This document shows, piece after piece, positions 54,566 through 64,000 of a stretch of 64,000 nucleotides of DNA. The notes beneath the pieces are model-generated. The model saw only the letters and a program-made list of their open reading frames with translations, did no database searches and was not told the origin of the DNA. Numbering within the stretch: position 1 is the first letter of the stretch; every line of letters starts with the position of its first letter. Origin of the DNA: Spiroplasma_E ixodetis_B (lineage in GTDB: Bacteria; Bacillota_I; Bacilli_A; Mycoplasmatales; VBWQ01); NCBI RefSeq assembly GCF_040369795.1, contig NZ_AP028956.1, positions 1 to 64,000 on the forward strand. Direction: 5' to 3'. The position numbers and the translations under genes are program-made.

Positions 54566-54601
54566 TTTTTATGTTTTTTAAAGAAAGAAAGAATAAAATT
54601 A

Positions 54602-55676
54602 TGACTATTATCTGCGCCATTATTTAATGATAAAACTCAAGGTATTAATGCTAAGTCAATTGATAATAAAAAGATTAAAGATTGAGTTAGTAACAATACC
54701 AGTTTAGAATCAATAAATAAAGAAATTAATTTTACAAAATCAAGTAATAATTATCAACCATATAGTTTAAATGAAACAAATCAAAATATTAAACCAATTT
54801 ATCAAACAGAATTAGAAACAAGCACACATAAACATCGTCATAAAAAAAGCAGTAGAATTAAAAAACAAGTTATGCCACATCCAATACCAAGCAAACAAAT
54901 TTTTCAATTAACTGAAAAATTAATTATTAGTAAAAATGATACACAACAATATAGAAATAGTATTCAATCAATTCTTAAATCATTAACTAATAGAAATGTT
55001 GATATAATAAGAATAGTTTATGATGATAGTGAAAACAGGAATTGAGGAGAAAATAGTCGAATTTTTACTTTAAATACTAGAAATTATGGTTATTTTCAAA
55101 TTCCAGTTGAAATTAGATGAGAACAAGACGGACAGAGTTATCAATATGGATAGACAACCTGCTACTGTTAGAGATAATACAGTTCCTCTTTTAACACAAA
55201 TTCAAGTAATGCAAACTAGACAGTTAACTGGAATTAGTCCAGATTATAGAGATATGATTCCAAAACAAAATAACAATATTAATTGAGAAAGTATTTTTGA
55301 TTATTTTTTCAGATTAACTAACGATATTGATGTTCAAACAGAATTACCTTTAGGAAATTTAGCTAGATCTTTAGGGCAAGTTATTTTTATAACTGAAGAA
55401 GCAATGAGATTTCCAGATATTTATGCTCGTATTGTAACACATTTAATTAGAAGAAATGAAAATATTAATTTAGAACGTAATCAAGAAAATGAAATTTATA
55501 GAATTTTAGTTAGTTGAAGGGAAAGATCAAGAAATGAAGTACTTCAAGAATCACTAATACAAGCTGTTAATAATCCAAATTGAAATGGTTTTTCAATGGC
55601 AGATCTTACAAGAGAATTAAATTCCCCAACAATTCAAATTTTACTTGGCTATATTAATTTTCGATTAATAAATCAT
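54602..55676 (+). pseudogene. ribosome-inactivating-protein (RIP)-like toxin, broken
   Basis: The N-terminus keeps the constant region of proteins A and B (LLSAPLFNDKTQGINAKSID, NNYQPYSLNETN, THKHRHKKSSRIKK), but a deletion put the ATG out of frame. The body matches RIPs: DIIRIVYDDSE, YGYFQIPVEIRW, LGNLARSLGQVIFITEEAMR followed by FPDIYARIV. EEAMRF corresponds to the active-site E-A-x-R-F of ricin-type N-glycosidases, which remove one adenine from the sarcin-ricin loop of eukaryotic 28S rRNA. The frame shifts once near 55130-55150 and is cut by IS5 at 55677. Spiroplasma RIPs are known from insect symbionts, where they act against nematodes and wasps. Confidence 0.75.
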
Positions 55677-56825
55677 AGACATATTCCGTAAATAAATTTT
55701 TTAAAAGTCAATTAATAATTTAAAATTTATTTTATAATTTCTTTATTAATAAATTAATAAGGTGTTGATAAAAATGAATTTTGAAAATTTAAAAAAATTA
55801 AAAAATGAACAATTTTATAGATATTTTGGTATAAAACGTTTTCGTTTTGATGAAATGTTAACAAAATTAATTGAAATAGAAAATTTAAAAAAAACTAAAG
55901 GTAGAAAATATAAACTTTCAGTTGAAGAAAGGTTGATGATGACTTTAGTATACTGAAAAGAATATTATACTTTTTTCCAAATGAGTATTAAATATAAAAT
56001 GAGTGCATCAAGTTGTTTTCAAAATATTACTTGAGTAGAAAATAAACTTAGTGATGACAAAGATTATCAGTTTTTAAAAACAAAATATAAATCAAAAATT
56101 GAGAAAAAACAAGAAGATTTAAATGAATTTCAATTTTATTTAATTGATTCAACTGAAATTGAAATTGAAAGACCAACTAAAAAAACTACAGTTAGAATAT
56201 TTTTCTGGTAAAAGTTGAATGTTTTCTATAAAATTTCAAATTATATATGACTTTTTAATAAAAAAATGTTGATATTTTTGCTGATAATGGAAAAGTACAT
56301 GATTTTCAAATATTAAAAAATTCAAATCTTGAATTTTCAGAAAAAACAATAATTATTGGTGATTTGGGATATCAAGGAATACAAAATATTTATAAAAATA
56401 CTATATTACCAATTAAAAAAACTAAAAATAAAAAATTAACTAAACAATAAAAAATCTACAATAAAATTATTTCAAAAATTAGAATTAAAGTTGAACATGT
56501 TTTTGCTTGATTAAAAAGATTCAAAATTTTAATAAATAAATGTAGAAAAAGTATATTTAGACTTATGTACTTAAGATTTAACTTACTTTGTGAAATTTTT
56601 AATAAAACAAAACCATTAAAATAAAAAAATATTAAAAATATTTTTTTAAAAATTTAAATTTTTATCAAGTTAATATAAAAATAATATTAACAATTTTTGT
56701 GTTTGAAATATAAATTTATTTTTAAAGTATTTTTTTAAAAATATTAGCTTCTATAATTATTAACACTAAAAAATTTATAAATATTATTATTGACAATTGA
56801 TTAAATTTATTTACGGAATATGTCT
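55677..56825 (+). mobile_element. IS5-like element, long form
   Basis: ORF1 55774-56211 is uninterrupted for 145 codons (MNFENLKKLKNEQFYRYFGI to TTVRIFFW), the longest first-half frame in the window. It has an A7 run, and the DDE half is frameshifted at ACTTTTTAAT. Flanking triplets differ (CAT and AAT), so two insertions have probably recombined and joined two different genes. Confidence 0.9.
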
Positions 56826-58044
56826 AATGAAAGAAACCCAAATTGTCGTAGAAGAAAAAGAGATATAACAAATAAATTTTGACATGAAAAATTTTGTGAT
56901 TTAAAACCACAAATTGATAAAATTCAAGGAAAAATAACTGCAATAAAGATTTTAGATGAAAATACAAAAGGAGGAAATTTAAGGAAAAATAACTGCAATA
57001 AAGATTTTAGATGAAAATACAAAAGGAGGAAATTTAAAAGAAGGAACTATTTATGTTGGAACTGAAAATGGTTTTTATATAATTTATCCAGACGGACAAG
57101 TTCATAGATTTGATAATTTAGATTTTTCAATAAAAGATATTATTTTAGATGGAAATGGTAGTGCTTATTTAACCAATGATAATTGTGAAATTTATCACTT
57201 AAATCTGGTAGGTTGAGGTTCTGAAAAATTGGAAAATATGGAAAGTTATGATTTAAATAAAGAATTAAAAATATATTATGATAATAGTAAAAATGATAGA
57301 GAGTTTTCAAAAACATATACTGGTGATGGGAAAATATCAATTCCTATAGTTAGAATAATAGAAGCCGCAGGAATGGGTAGTGGAGTTGGAGTTGTGGCTG
57401 GAGCAATAGTTGGTTCAGCCGTACCAGGAGCTGGGACAGTAATAGGAGCAGCAGGATCCGGCGTAATAGGAGCAACTATTGGAACTGCAACATCATGATT
57501 AACATTTGGAGACTATATTAATAACAAAAATCAAGAATCAAAAGATTTTTATATTAACTTAAAAGAAGTTAATCCTTTTGATTATAAAAAAATAGAAATT
57601 TTATATTAAAATTTTGATAATATTTATACAAAAGCAAGTAGAGGCGATGAAAAATTTTATTCTGAAAAAATAACAAATTGTATTAAAGGTAATATTAAGA
57701 GTTAATTTCATTGTAAAATTATGGATATTACAGAAAGAAATTTTTATAGTTGGCAAAATTTTAAGTTTAAATTTTATAAAAATATTAATGATCGAAAACT
57801 ACAAATTCACAAAACAAAATTTGCAAAGAATAATGCATGACTTTTTGTTAATGATGGGGGTATGTGAATGGGGGTTGGCAAAGGTATTAGATTATATAAT
57901 GACGATAACAACGCAAGAACAAAAAGAGAAATAAAAGATATAAATGAATGAAATGATGATTTCTCAAAATTAATAAATAATGAACAAAATTTACCAATAA
58001 TTAATAATACAAATTTTGTTAAAAGTAATATAACAAGTTTATAA
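56826..58044 (+). pseudogene. propeller/glycine-zipper secreted toxin-like gene, broken
   Basis: Begins inside a gene: ERNPNCRRKRRDITNKFW with a perfect furin-type RKRRD. Next comes KEGTIYVGTENGFYIIYPDG (propeller blade), a long glycine-zipper segment (GMGSGVGVVAGAIVGSAVPG, TVIGAAGSGVIGATIG) able to insert in membranes, then NARTKREIKD and a tail EQNLPIINNTN...NITSL shared with protein B. A 55-bp tandem duplication at 56926-57035 shifts the frame, and two in-frame TAA codons occur (57607, 57703), leaving an open 107-codon tail from ATG 57721. Probably a former pore-forming or membrane-translocating protein. Confidence 0.6.
56926..57035 (+). repeat. 55-bp exact tandem duplication
   Basis: 56926-56980 and 56981-57035 are identical (AAGGAAAAATAACTGCAATA ...). 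The length is not a multiple of three, so it frameshifts the surrounding gene. Confidence 0.9.
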
Positions 58045-58063
58045 TAAAATTAAAATTATAGAT

Positions 58064-58093
58064 AAAAAAAGCTACTAAATTAGTAGCTTTTTT
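58064..58093 (+). terminator. intrinsic terminator
   Basis: AAAAAAAGCTACTAA and its complement with a T tail; an IS256 begins directly after it. Confidence 0.85.
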
Positions 58094-59461
58094 GGTAATG
58101 TTTAGTAATCTGTGTAACTTACAAAAATAACTATGTTTAATTAATTCTAGTAAATAAAATTAAATAACTAGAAAGAGTGAGTTACGTATGTCTAAAAAAA
58201 TATTAATAATAATGATCCAATATCAAAAGCAGTAGATTTATTACTAGAAAATACTGAAGATTTAACAAAAGTTTTTAAAGAGGGAGATTTATATAAAGAA
58301 TTAACAAAAAGATTAGTTGAAAAAATGTTGAATTCTGAAATGCAAAATTATTTAGGATATGAAAAAAATAAACATAATAATAGTGATAATGCTCGTAATG
58401 GTATAAGTTCAAAAAAATTAATAACTCAACAAGGTAAAATTGAGATTAATGTACCAGGAGATCGTAATAGTAATTTTGGACCAGTAATAGTTGCAAAAAG
58501 ACAAAGAAGATTTGATGGTTTTGATCAACAAGTTCTTTCATTATATGCCAAAGGCATGACTTTATCAGATATTAGAATGCAGTTACAATAGTTATATCAT
58601 GGTACTGATATTAGTGAAAGTGTTATTGGTCAAATTACTGATGATGTTATTGATGATGTTAAAGCATGACAAAATCGGCCATTAGAAATTGTTTATACGA
58701 TTGTTTATTTTGGTTGTATAGTAGTTAAAGTACGACAAGATAAACGCATTATTAAAAAATCAGTTTATATAGCACTAGGATTTGATTTAGAAGGTAAAAA
58801 AGATGTTTTAGGTTTATGAATTAGTGAAAATGAAGGTTCTAAGTTTTTATTATCTAATTTCACAGAAATGAAAAATTGAGGCTTAAATGATTTTCTTATT
58901 GCTTGTAGTGACAATTTAACAGGAATGTCAGAAGCAATACAATCAGTTTATCCTAAAACCGAACATCAATTATGCATAGTTCATCAAATTAGAAATAGTT
59001 TAAAATATGTTTCATACAAACATAGAAAATCACTAGTTACGGATTTAAAACCAATTTATAGTGCATGTAGTGAAGAACAAGCAATGCAAGCTTTAGAATC
59101 TTTTGAAAGTAAATGAAATAAACAATATCCTCAAATTGCTAAATCATGATATAAAAATTGAGATAATTTAATGGTTTTTATTAGTTATCCTGCAGAAATC
59201 AAAAGAGTGATTTATACAACAAATGCTATTGAATCTGTTAATAGTTAATTACGAAAAGTTATTAGAAATAAAAAAGTTTTTCCCAATGATATGGCAGTTT
59301 TTAAAATATTTTACTTAGCAATTGAAAATATAACAAAAAAATGAACAATGCCTCTTCAAAATTGAAATACAGCAATTGCTTATTTTATGATAAAATTTGA
59401 AGATAGAATTAATCTAAACTAGTAACTTTGTAAAAAGATACACAGATTTTTAAAAAGCCTC
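58094..59461 (+). mobile_element. IS256-family element, full length, inactive
   Basis: Complete ends. The transposase start is at 58188, with a 4-base loss (TCTAAAAAAATATT) shifting the frame, the shared amber codon at about 58588 and further stops. Flanks do not match, so the target duplication was lost. Confidence 0.9.
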
Positions 59462-59497
59462 TTATAAAACCATTGTTATATAACAATGGTTTTATAA
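59462..59497. terminator. 36-bp perfect palindrome
   Basis: Arm TTATAAAACCATTGTTAT and its exact complement. It can terminate the partition operon coming from the right. Confidence 0.8.
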
Positions 59498-59537
59498 TAT
59501 TTCTGCAATAAGTTCTTCATATGCTTGTTTTTGAATT

Positions 59538-59837
59538 TTATCTTCTTTTTTCTTTATTTCAATTTTTATAAATTTCCATTACAGCATTTCTGTAGATAGT
59601 ACTTCTTGTTACTTTTAATCCTTGTTTTTGCATTTCAGCAAGCATATTTTCTATAGACTGATAACTAGATAAATGAATTGTCAATCTTTTCTCTTTTTCT
59701 TTAACAAGTTTTTGACTTAAAAATTTTTCAAAAATTTTTGTTTCATCTTTGCTCTCTTTATTTATTTTTAATGAATTTGAGATATTTTCATCAAAAGTAA
59801 TATTGTCTAAAAAATCATTATTTATTTTTTTAGCCAT
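59538..59837 (-). CDS. small ribbon-helix-helix partition protein (ParB-like)
   Basis: 99 residues when TGA is Trp. A disordered, charged N-terminus (MAKKINNDFLDNITFDENIS) is followed by KRLTIHLSSYQSIENMLAEM and GLKVTRSTIYRNAVMEIYKN, a beta strand and two helices of the RHH fold. Directly downstream of parA on the same strand, it fits the centromere-binding partner of type Ib partition systems (ParG/omega type), which also represses the operon. AAAGGGGG precedes the chosen ATG at 59837. Another frame after the fold reads EIKKKEDKIQKQAYEELIAE, so the natural C-terminus may have been longer before a small indel. Confidence 0.75.
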
Positions 59838-59856
59838 TGTATCCCCCTTTTTAAAA

Positions 59857-59942
59857 TGTATACATTTAGTATACATAATTATTAAAAATTTATCAAAATA
59901 TACAACATTATTGATATTATATTTACTTTTTGTAAACATAAA
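59857..59942 (-). promoter_or_regulatory. operator/parS-like palindromes before the RHH gene
   Basis: TGTATACATTTAGTATACA (59857-59875) is a perfect 7-bp inverted repeat, and TTTACTTTTTGTAAA (within 59919-59939) a second one. The same pair lies upstream of every parA copy, as expected for sites bound by the RHH protein. Confidence 0.6.
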
Positions 59943-60728
59943 TTAAAAAATATTTTTTTGTATTAATTCTTTTGTAAGAAGTCAAAACGGACTTTTATCG
60001 GTAATAGTTGGACTTGAAAGCATAGTATGTTTTTCTAAAGTAATAGATGAGGGAATTTTAGTTTTTAGTATTATATTTCTTAAATTAGAATTTTCTAATT
60101 TTTCTACCAGAACAGCATGTGTTTTATTTTTACGAACATTATTTAAAACAATTGCATTCATATTATTATTCATTGTTAGACCTATTTTTTTCCATTTATC
60201 CAAATATCAGTTATAATCACTAAAAAATCTTTCTATACCATTGAAACTAAATTTATGGGGTGATACGGTTACTATAATTTCATCTACAGATAAAAAAACA
60301 TTAGTAGTAATAATTGTTGTTGTTGGATTAATATCAAAAAAAACATAGTCATAATTAGTGTTCAAATGTTTTTCGATTTTTTTAATATTGTTTTTAAGCA
60401 CAAAATCACTTGCAACATCATTTGTTAATGATTTAATAGTTTGTGTCATTAATTTTGTATAACAAGGTACTATATCAATATTTTTATAATTTGATTTTTC
60501 TATTGTAGTTTTTAGTTGATTTTCAGTAATTTCTGAATTAAATCAATAAGATAAAAAGTCTTTTGTTAAAAAGTCTTTGTTAAGAAACACAGAACTTAAA
60601 TTACCCTGTGGGTCAATATCTAATAATAATACTCTTTTCCCCAATTCTGCTAACGTGCGTGCTACACCAACTGTTAATGTTGTTTTTCCAACTCCACCCT
60701 TGGAATTTGCAAAAGTAATTTTTTTCAT
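59943..60728 (-). CDS. parA: ParA partition ATPase, intact copy
   Basis: 261 residues, the length of small ParA (ParF/Soj type) without an HTH extension. The deviant Walker A KGGVGKTT lies at residues 10-17, LLLDIDPQGNLSS follows, then the Walker B-like DYVFFDINP and later SVDEIIVTVSPHKFSFNGIE. It uses ATP to position plasmid copies on the nucleoid together with the RHH protein encoded downstream. AAAGGAGG precedes the ATG. The three further copies upstream in transcription are all broken, so this is the only one expected to work. Several Trp are TGA. Confidence 0.92.
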
Positions 60729-60836
60729 CTATAAACCTCCTTTTTTAAAATGTATACATTTAGTATACATAATTATTAATAATTTATCAAAATATACAAC
60801 ATTATTGATATTATGTTTACTTTTTGTAAACATAAA
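60729..60836 (-). promoter_or_regulatory. regulatory region of parA copy 1
   Basis: TGTATACATTTAGTATACA at 60751-60769 and ATGTTTACTTTTTGTAAACA at 60813-60833; probable RHH/ParA operator and partition site. Confidence 0.55.
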
Positions 60837-61619
60837 TTAATTAATATTTTTTTGTATTAATTCTTTTGTAAGAATTCAAAACGGACTTTTATCGGCAATA
60901 GTTGGACTTGAAAGCATAGTATGTTTTTCTAAAGTAATAGATGAGGGAATTTTAGTTTTTAGTATTATATTTCTTAAATTAGAATTTTCTAATTTTTCTA
61001 CCAGAACAGCATGTGTTTTATTTTTACGAACATTATTTAAAACAATTGCATTCATATTATTATTCATTGTTAGACCTATTTTTTCCATTTATCCAAATAT
61101 CAGTTATAATCACTAAAAAATCTTTCTATACCATTGAAACTAAATTTATGGGGTGATACGGTTACTATAATTTCATCTACAGATAAAAAAACATTAGTAG
61201 TAATAATTGTTGTTGTTGGATTAATATCAAAAAAAACATAGTCATAATTAGTGTTCAAATGTTTTTCGATTTTTTTAATATTGTTTTTAAGCACAAAATC
61301 ACTTGCAACATCATTTGTTAATGATTTAATAGTTTGTGTCATTAATTTTGTATAACAAGGCACTATATCAATATTTTTATAATTTGATTTTTCTATTGTA
61401 GTTTTTAGTTGATTTTCAGTAATTTCTGAATTAAATCAATAAGATAAAAAGTCTTTTGTTAAAAAGTCTTTGTTAAGAAACACAGAACTTAAATTACCCT
61501 GTGGGTCAATATCTAATAATAATCATCTTTTCCCCAATTCTGCTAACGTGCGTGCTACACCAACTGTTAATGTTTTTTTCCAACTCCACCCTTGGAATTT
61601 GCAAAATCAATTTTTTCAT
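60837..61619 (-). pseudogene. parA copy 2, broken
   Basis: Lost one A in the run after ATG, which puts the start out of frame, plus a one-base loss in Walker A (GGAAAAAAACATT) and another at TTTTTTCCATT. Otherwise nearly identical to copy 1. Confidence 0.85.
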
Positions 61620-61727
61620 CTATAAACCTCCTTTTTTAAAAAGTATACATTTAGTATACATAATTATTAATAATTTATCAAAATATACAACATTATTGAT
61701 ATTATGTTTACTTTTTGTAAACATAAA
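61620..61727 (-). promoter_or_regulatory. regulatory region of parA copy 2
   Basis: Palindromes AGTATACATTTAGTATACA (61642-61660; first base of the arm changed) and the GTTTAC/GTAAAC pair. Confidence 0.5.
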
Positions 61728-62509
61728 TTAATTAATATTTTTTTGTATTAATTCTTTTGTAAGAATTCAAAACGGACTTTTATCGGCAATAGTTGGACTT
61801 GAAAGCATAGTATGTTTTTCTAAAGTAATAGATGAGGGAATTTTAGTTTTTAGTATTATATTTCTTAAATTAGAATTTTCTAATTTTTCTACCAGAACAG
61901 CATGTGTTTTATTTTTACGAACATTATTTAAAACAATTGCATTCATATTATTATTCATTGTTAGACCTATTTTTTCCATTTATCCAAATATCAGTTATAA
62001 TCACTAAAAAATCTTTCTATACCATTGAAACTAAATTTATGGGGTGATACGGTTACTATAATTTCATCTACAGATAAAAAAACATTAGTAGTAATAATTG
62101 TTGTTGTTGGATTAATATCAAAAAACATAGTCATAATTAGTGTTCAAATGTTTTTCGATTTTTTTAATATTGTTTTTAAGCACAAAATCACTTGCAACAT
62201 CATTTGTTAATGATTTAATAGTTTGTGTCATTAATTTTGTATAACAAGGTACTATATCAATATTTTTATAATTTGATTTTTCTATTGTAGTTTTTAGTTG
62301 ATTTTCAGTAATTTCTGAATTAAATCAATAAGATAAAAAGTCTTTTGTTAAAAAGTCTTTGTTAAGAAACACAGAACTTAAATTACCCTGTGGGTCAATA
62401 TCTAATAATAATACTCTTTTCCCCAATTCTGCTAACGTGCGTGCTACACCAACTGTTAATGTTGTTTTTCCAACTCCACCCTTGGAATTTGCAAAATCAA
62501 TTTTTTCAT
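61728..62509 (-). pseudogene. parA copy 3, broken
   Basis: Same start-region change as copy 2, intact Walker A, then base losses at ATCAAAAAACATAG and TTTTTTCCATT. Confidence 0.85.
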
Positions 62510-62617
62510 CTATAAACCTCCTTTTTTAAAAAGTATACATTTAGTATACATAATTATTAATAATGTATCAAAATATACAACATTATTGATATTATGTTTA
62601 CTTTTTGTAAACATAAA
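62510..62617 (-). promoter_or_regulatory. regulatory region of parA copy 3
   Basis: AGTATACATTTAGTATACA at 62532-62550 and the GTTTAC/GTAAAC hairpin. Confidence 0.5.
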
Positions 62618-63404
62618 TTAATTAATATTTTTTTGTATTAATTCTTTTGTAAGAATTCAAAACGGACTTTTATCGGCAATAGTTGGACTTGAAAGCATAG
62701 TATGTTTTTCTAAAGTAATAGATGAGGGAATTTTAGTTTTTAGTATTATATTTCTTAAATTAGAATTTTCTAATTTTTCTACCAGAACAGCATTTGTTTT
62801 ATTTTTACGAACATTATTTAAAACAATTGCATTCATATTATTATTCATTGTTAGACCTATTTTTTTCCATTTATCCAAATATCAGTTATAATCACTAAAA
62901 AATCTTTCTATACCATTGAAACTAAATTTATGGGGTGATACGGTTACTATAATTTCATCTACAGATAAAAAACATTAGTAGTAATAATTGTTGTTGTTGT
63001 TGGATTAATATCAAAAAAAACATAGTCATAATTAGTGTTCAAATGTTTTTCGATTTTTTTAATATTGTTTTTAAGCACAAAATCACTTGCAACATCATTT
63101 GTTAATGATTTAATAGTTTGTGTCATTAATTTTGTATAACAAGGCACTATATTAATATTTTTATAATTTGATTTTTCTATTGTAGTTTTTAGTTGATTTT
63201 CAGTAATTTCTGAATTAAATCAATAAGTTAAAAAGTCTTTTGTTAAAAAGTCTTTGTTAAGAAACACAGAACTTAAATTACCCTGTGGGTCAATATCTAA
63301 TAATAATAATCTTTTCCCCAATTCTGCTAACGTGCGTGCTACACCAACTGTTAATGTTGTTTTTCCAACTCCACCCTTGGAATTTGCAAAATCAATTTTT
63401 TCAT
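62618..63404 (-). pseudogene. parA copy 4, broken
   Basis: Same start-region change, an extra GTT codon in the INPTTT stretch, a base lost at AGATAAAAAACATT and minor changes. Confidence 0.85.
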
Positions 63405-63535
63405 CTATAAACCTCCTTTTTTAAAATGTATACATTTAGTATACATAATTATTAATAATTTATCAAAATATACAACATTATTGATATTATGTTTACAAAA
63501 AGTAAACATAAATTAATTAATATTTTTTTGTATCA
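63405..63535 (-). promoter_or_regulatory. regulatory region of parA copy 4 with flipped loop
   Basis: TGTATACATTTAGTATACA at 63427-63445; the second hairpin reads GTTTACAAAAAGTAAAC, with its loop inverted relative to the other units (TTTTT there). Confidence 0.55.
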
Positions 63536-63863
63536 TATGATTATAAATCATTCATAAATACCTTTATTTGGCTCATATTTGCTGTTTTTAGCGATGTTTT
63601 ATTTTTGAATAATTTTCTATTCATCAATGTAGTTTTGAATTTCAATTTTATTTACATATTGATTTTAACTAGGTAATAATATTTTTACATATGCTTGTCC
63701 AACTTTTAAGTTATTTGGATGAGCAATATACTCTTCAACGGTGGTTTGCCCTAATTACTGGACCATTTTGGTATAGAATTCTAAATTTTTATTTGTAAAA
63801 TTGGTGGTTTTAGAAATTTAGAATGTATTCTTTCATAATTATAAAACATAACATATTGATTTA
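63536..63863 (-). pseudogene. degenerate coding sequence
   Basis: Minus-strand pieces with several stops: NQYVMFYNYERIHSKFLKPP, which resembles the C-terminal YNxxRIHS region of an integrase-type transposase, then VEEYIAHPNNLKVGQAYVKI and KNSKYEPNKGIYEW from another source. No intact gene. Confidence 0.35.
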
Positions 63864-64000
63864 TAGCTAACTAAAGTAATGTTTACTCATAAATAATGTA
63901 AAATAATAATATGTAATTTAAACAGTTTTTGAATTTAAAAGCGCAATTCAGCAATATTTAAAATAGATTAGGAAGATTAAATTATGTCAAAACCATACAG
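63864..64000 (+). mobile_element. IS630/Tc1-type element, left end, runs off the window
   Basis: Terminal repeat TAGCTAACTAAAGTAATGTT after TA at 63862-63863; the transposase start ATG is at 63984 (MSKPY), with GGAAG upstream. Confidence 0.88.

Larger units (their letters stand above)
59838..63535 (-). repeat. fourfold tandem duplication of the parA unit (about 890 bp each)
   Basis: Start codons (or their remains) at 60728, 61619, 62509 and 63404 give spacings of 891, 890 and 895. Each unit includes parA and its regulatory region with both palindromes. Units 2-4 share two changes at the start codon region, so they descend from one altered copy. Confidence 0.92.

Noticed and set aside
60577..60840. 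Plus-strand frames across parA copies
   Set aside because: Shadow frames of ParA repeated with the tandem units.
59838..63535. Treating the four parA units purely as an assembly error
   Set aside because: The units differ by private indels and by the flipped loop, which simple mis-assembly of one unit would not create; read depth would still be a useful check.

Overview
This window looks like accessory, largely plasmid-derived DNA of a Spiroplasma, most likely an arthropod-associated one. It is strongly AT-rich, TGA is read as tryptophan in every recognisable gene (Rep, photolyase, IS256 transposase and HMG-box protein all need it), and the content is typical of Spiroplasma accessory DNA: an iteron/Rep_3 replicon, a ParA plus ribbon-helix-helix partition locus, lipoproteins, secreted toxin-like proteins and a very heavy insertion-sequence load. 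Many genes are broken by indels, nonsense codons or IS insertions, so much of the window is decaying.

Layout. 1-1379: SemiSWEET sugar transporter, HMG-box protein and a truncated unknown gene. 1380-8827: two divergent toxin-like secreted proteins sharing one N-terminus (2512-4194 and 5676-7037), separated by an IS5-type element, then the only intact IS256 transposase. 8828-10677: 29-residue membrane peptide with a structured RNA-like tail, and an intact photolyase. 10678-19639: an IS3 element split by an IS256-bounded block of 7.75 kb with an 8-bp target duplication; inside are a NUDIX pseudogene, a membrane protein and a rep remnant. 19641-21069: a lipoprotein between 30-bp inverted repeats. 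21100-38452: IS-rich mosaic with coiled-coil/membrane genes, including a 681-residue coiled-coil protein. 38479-40604: lipoprotein with 288-bp tandem repeats. 42160-45065: inverted, better preserved copy of 24365-27627. 46962-50115: zinc-ribbon-like protein, RpoE-like HARE-HTH protein, S1 protein, coiled-coil protein and a broken secreted beta-propeller. 51208-52906: second copy of the 29-residue gene, plasmid origin and Rep. 54348-58044: ribosome-inactivating-protein (RIP)-like toxin pseudogene and a propeller/glycine-zipper toxin pseudogene. 59462-63535: partition locus with parA amplified fourfold in tandem. 63536-64000: degenerate sequence and the start of another IS630-type element.

How it fits together. 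Rep with iterons, and ParA with a small RHH protein and repeated palindromes, form a replication and type Ib-like partition unit. The cargo is a family of secreted proteins with a constant N-terminus, a basic furin-like site and exchangeable bodies, plus lipoproteins and coiled-coil membrane proteins; several of these unrelated genes carry the same hairpin leader. Four IS families (IS256, IS3, IS5-like, IS630/Tc1-like) have shuffled and inactivated this cargo.

Limits: everything is from reading the sequence. Family names rest on motifs I can see; no searches or structure predictions were run.
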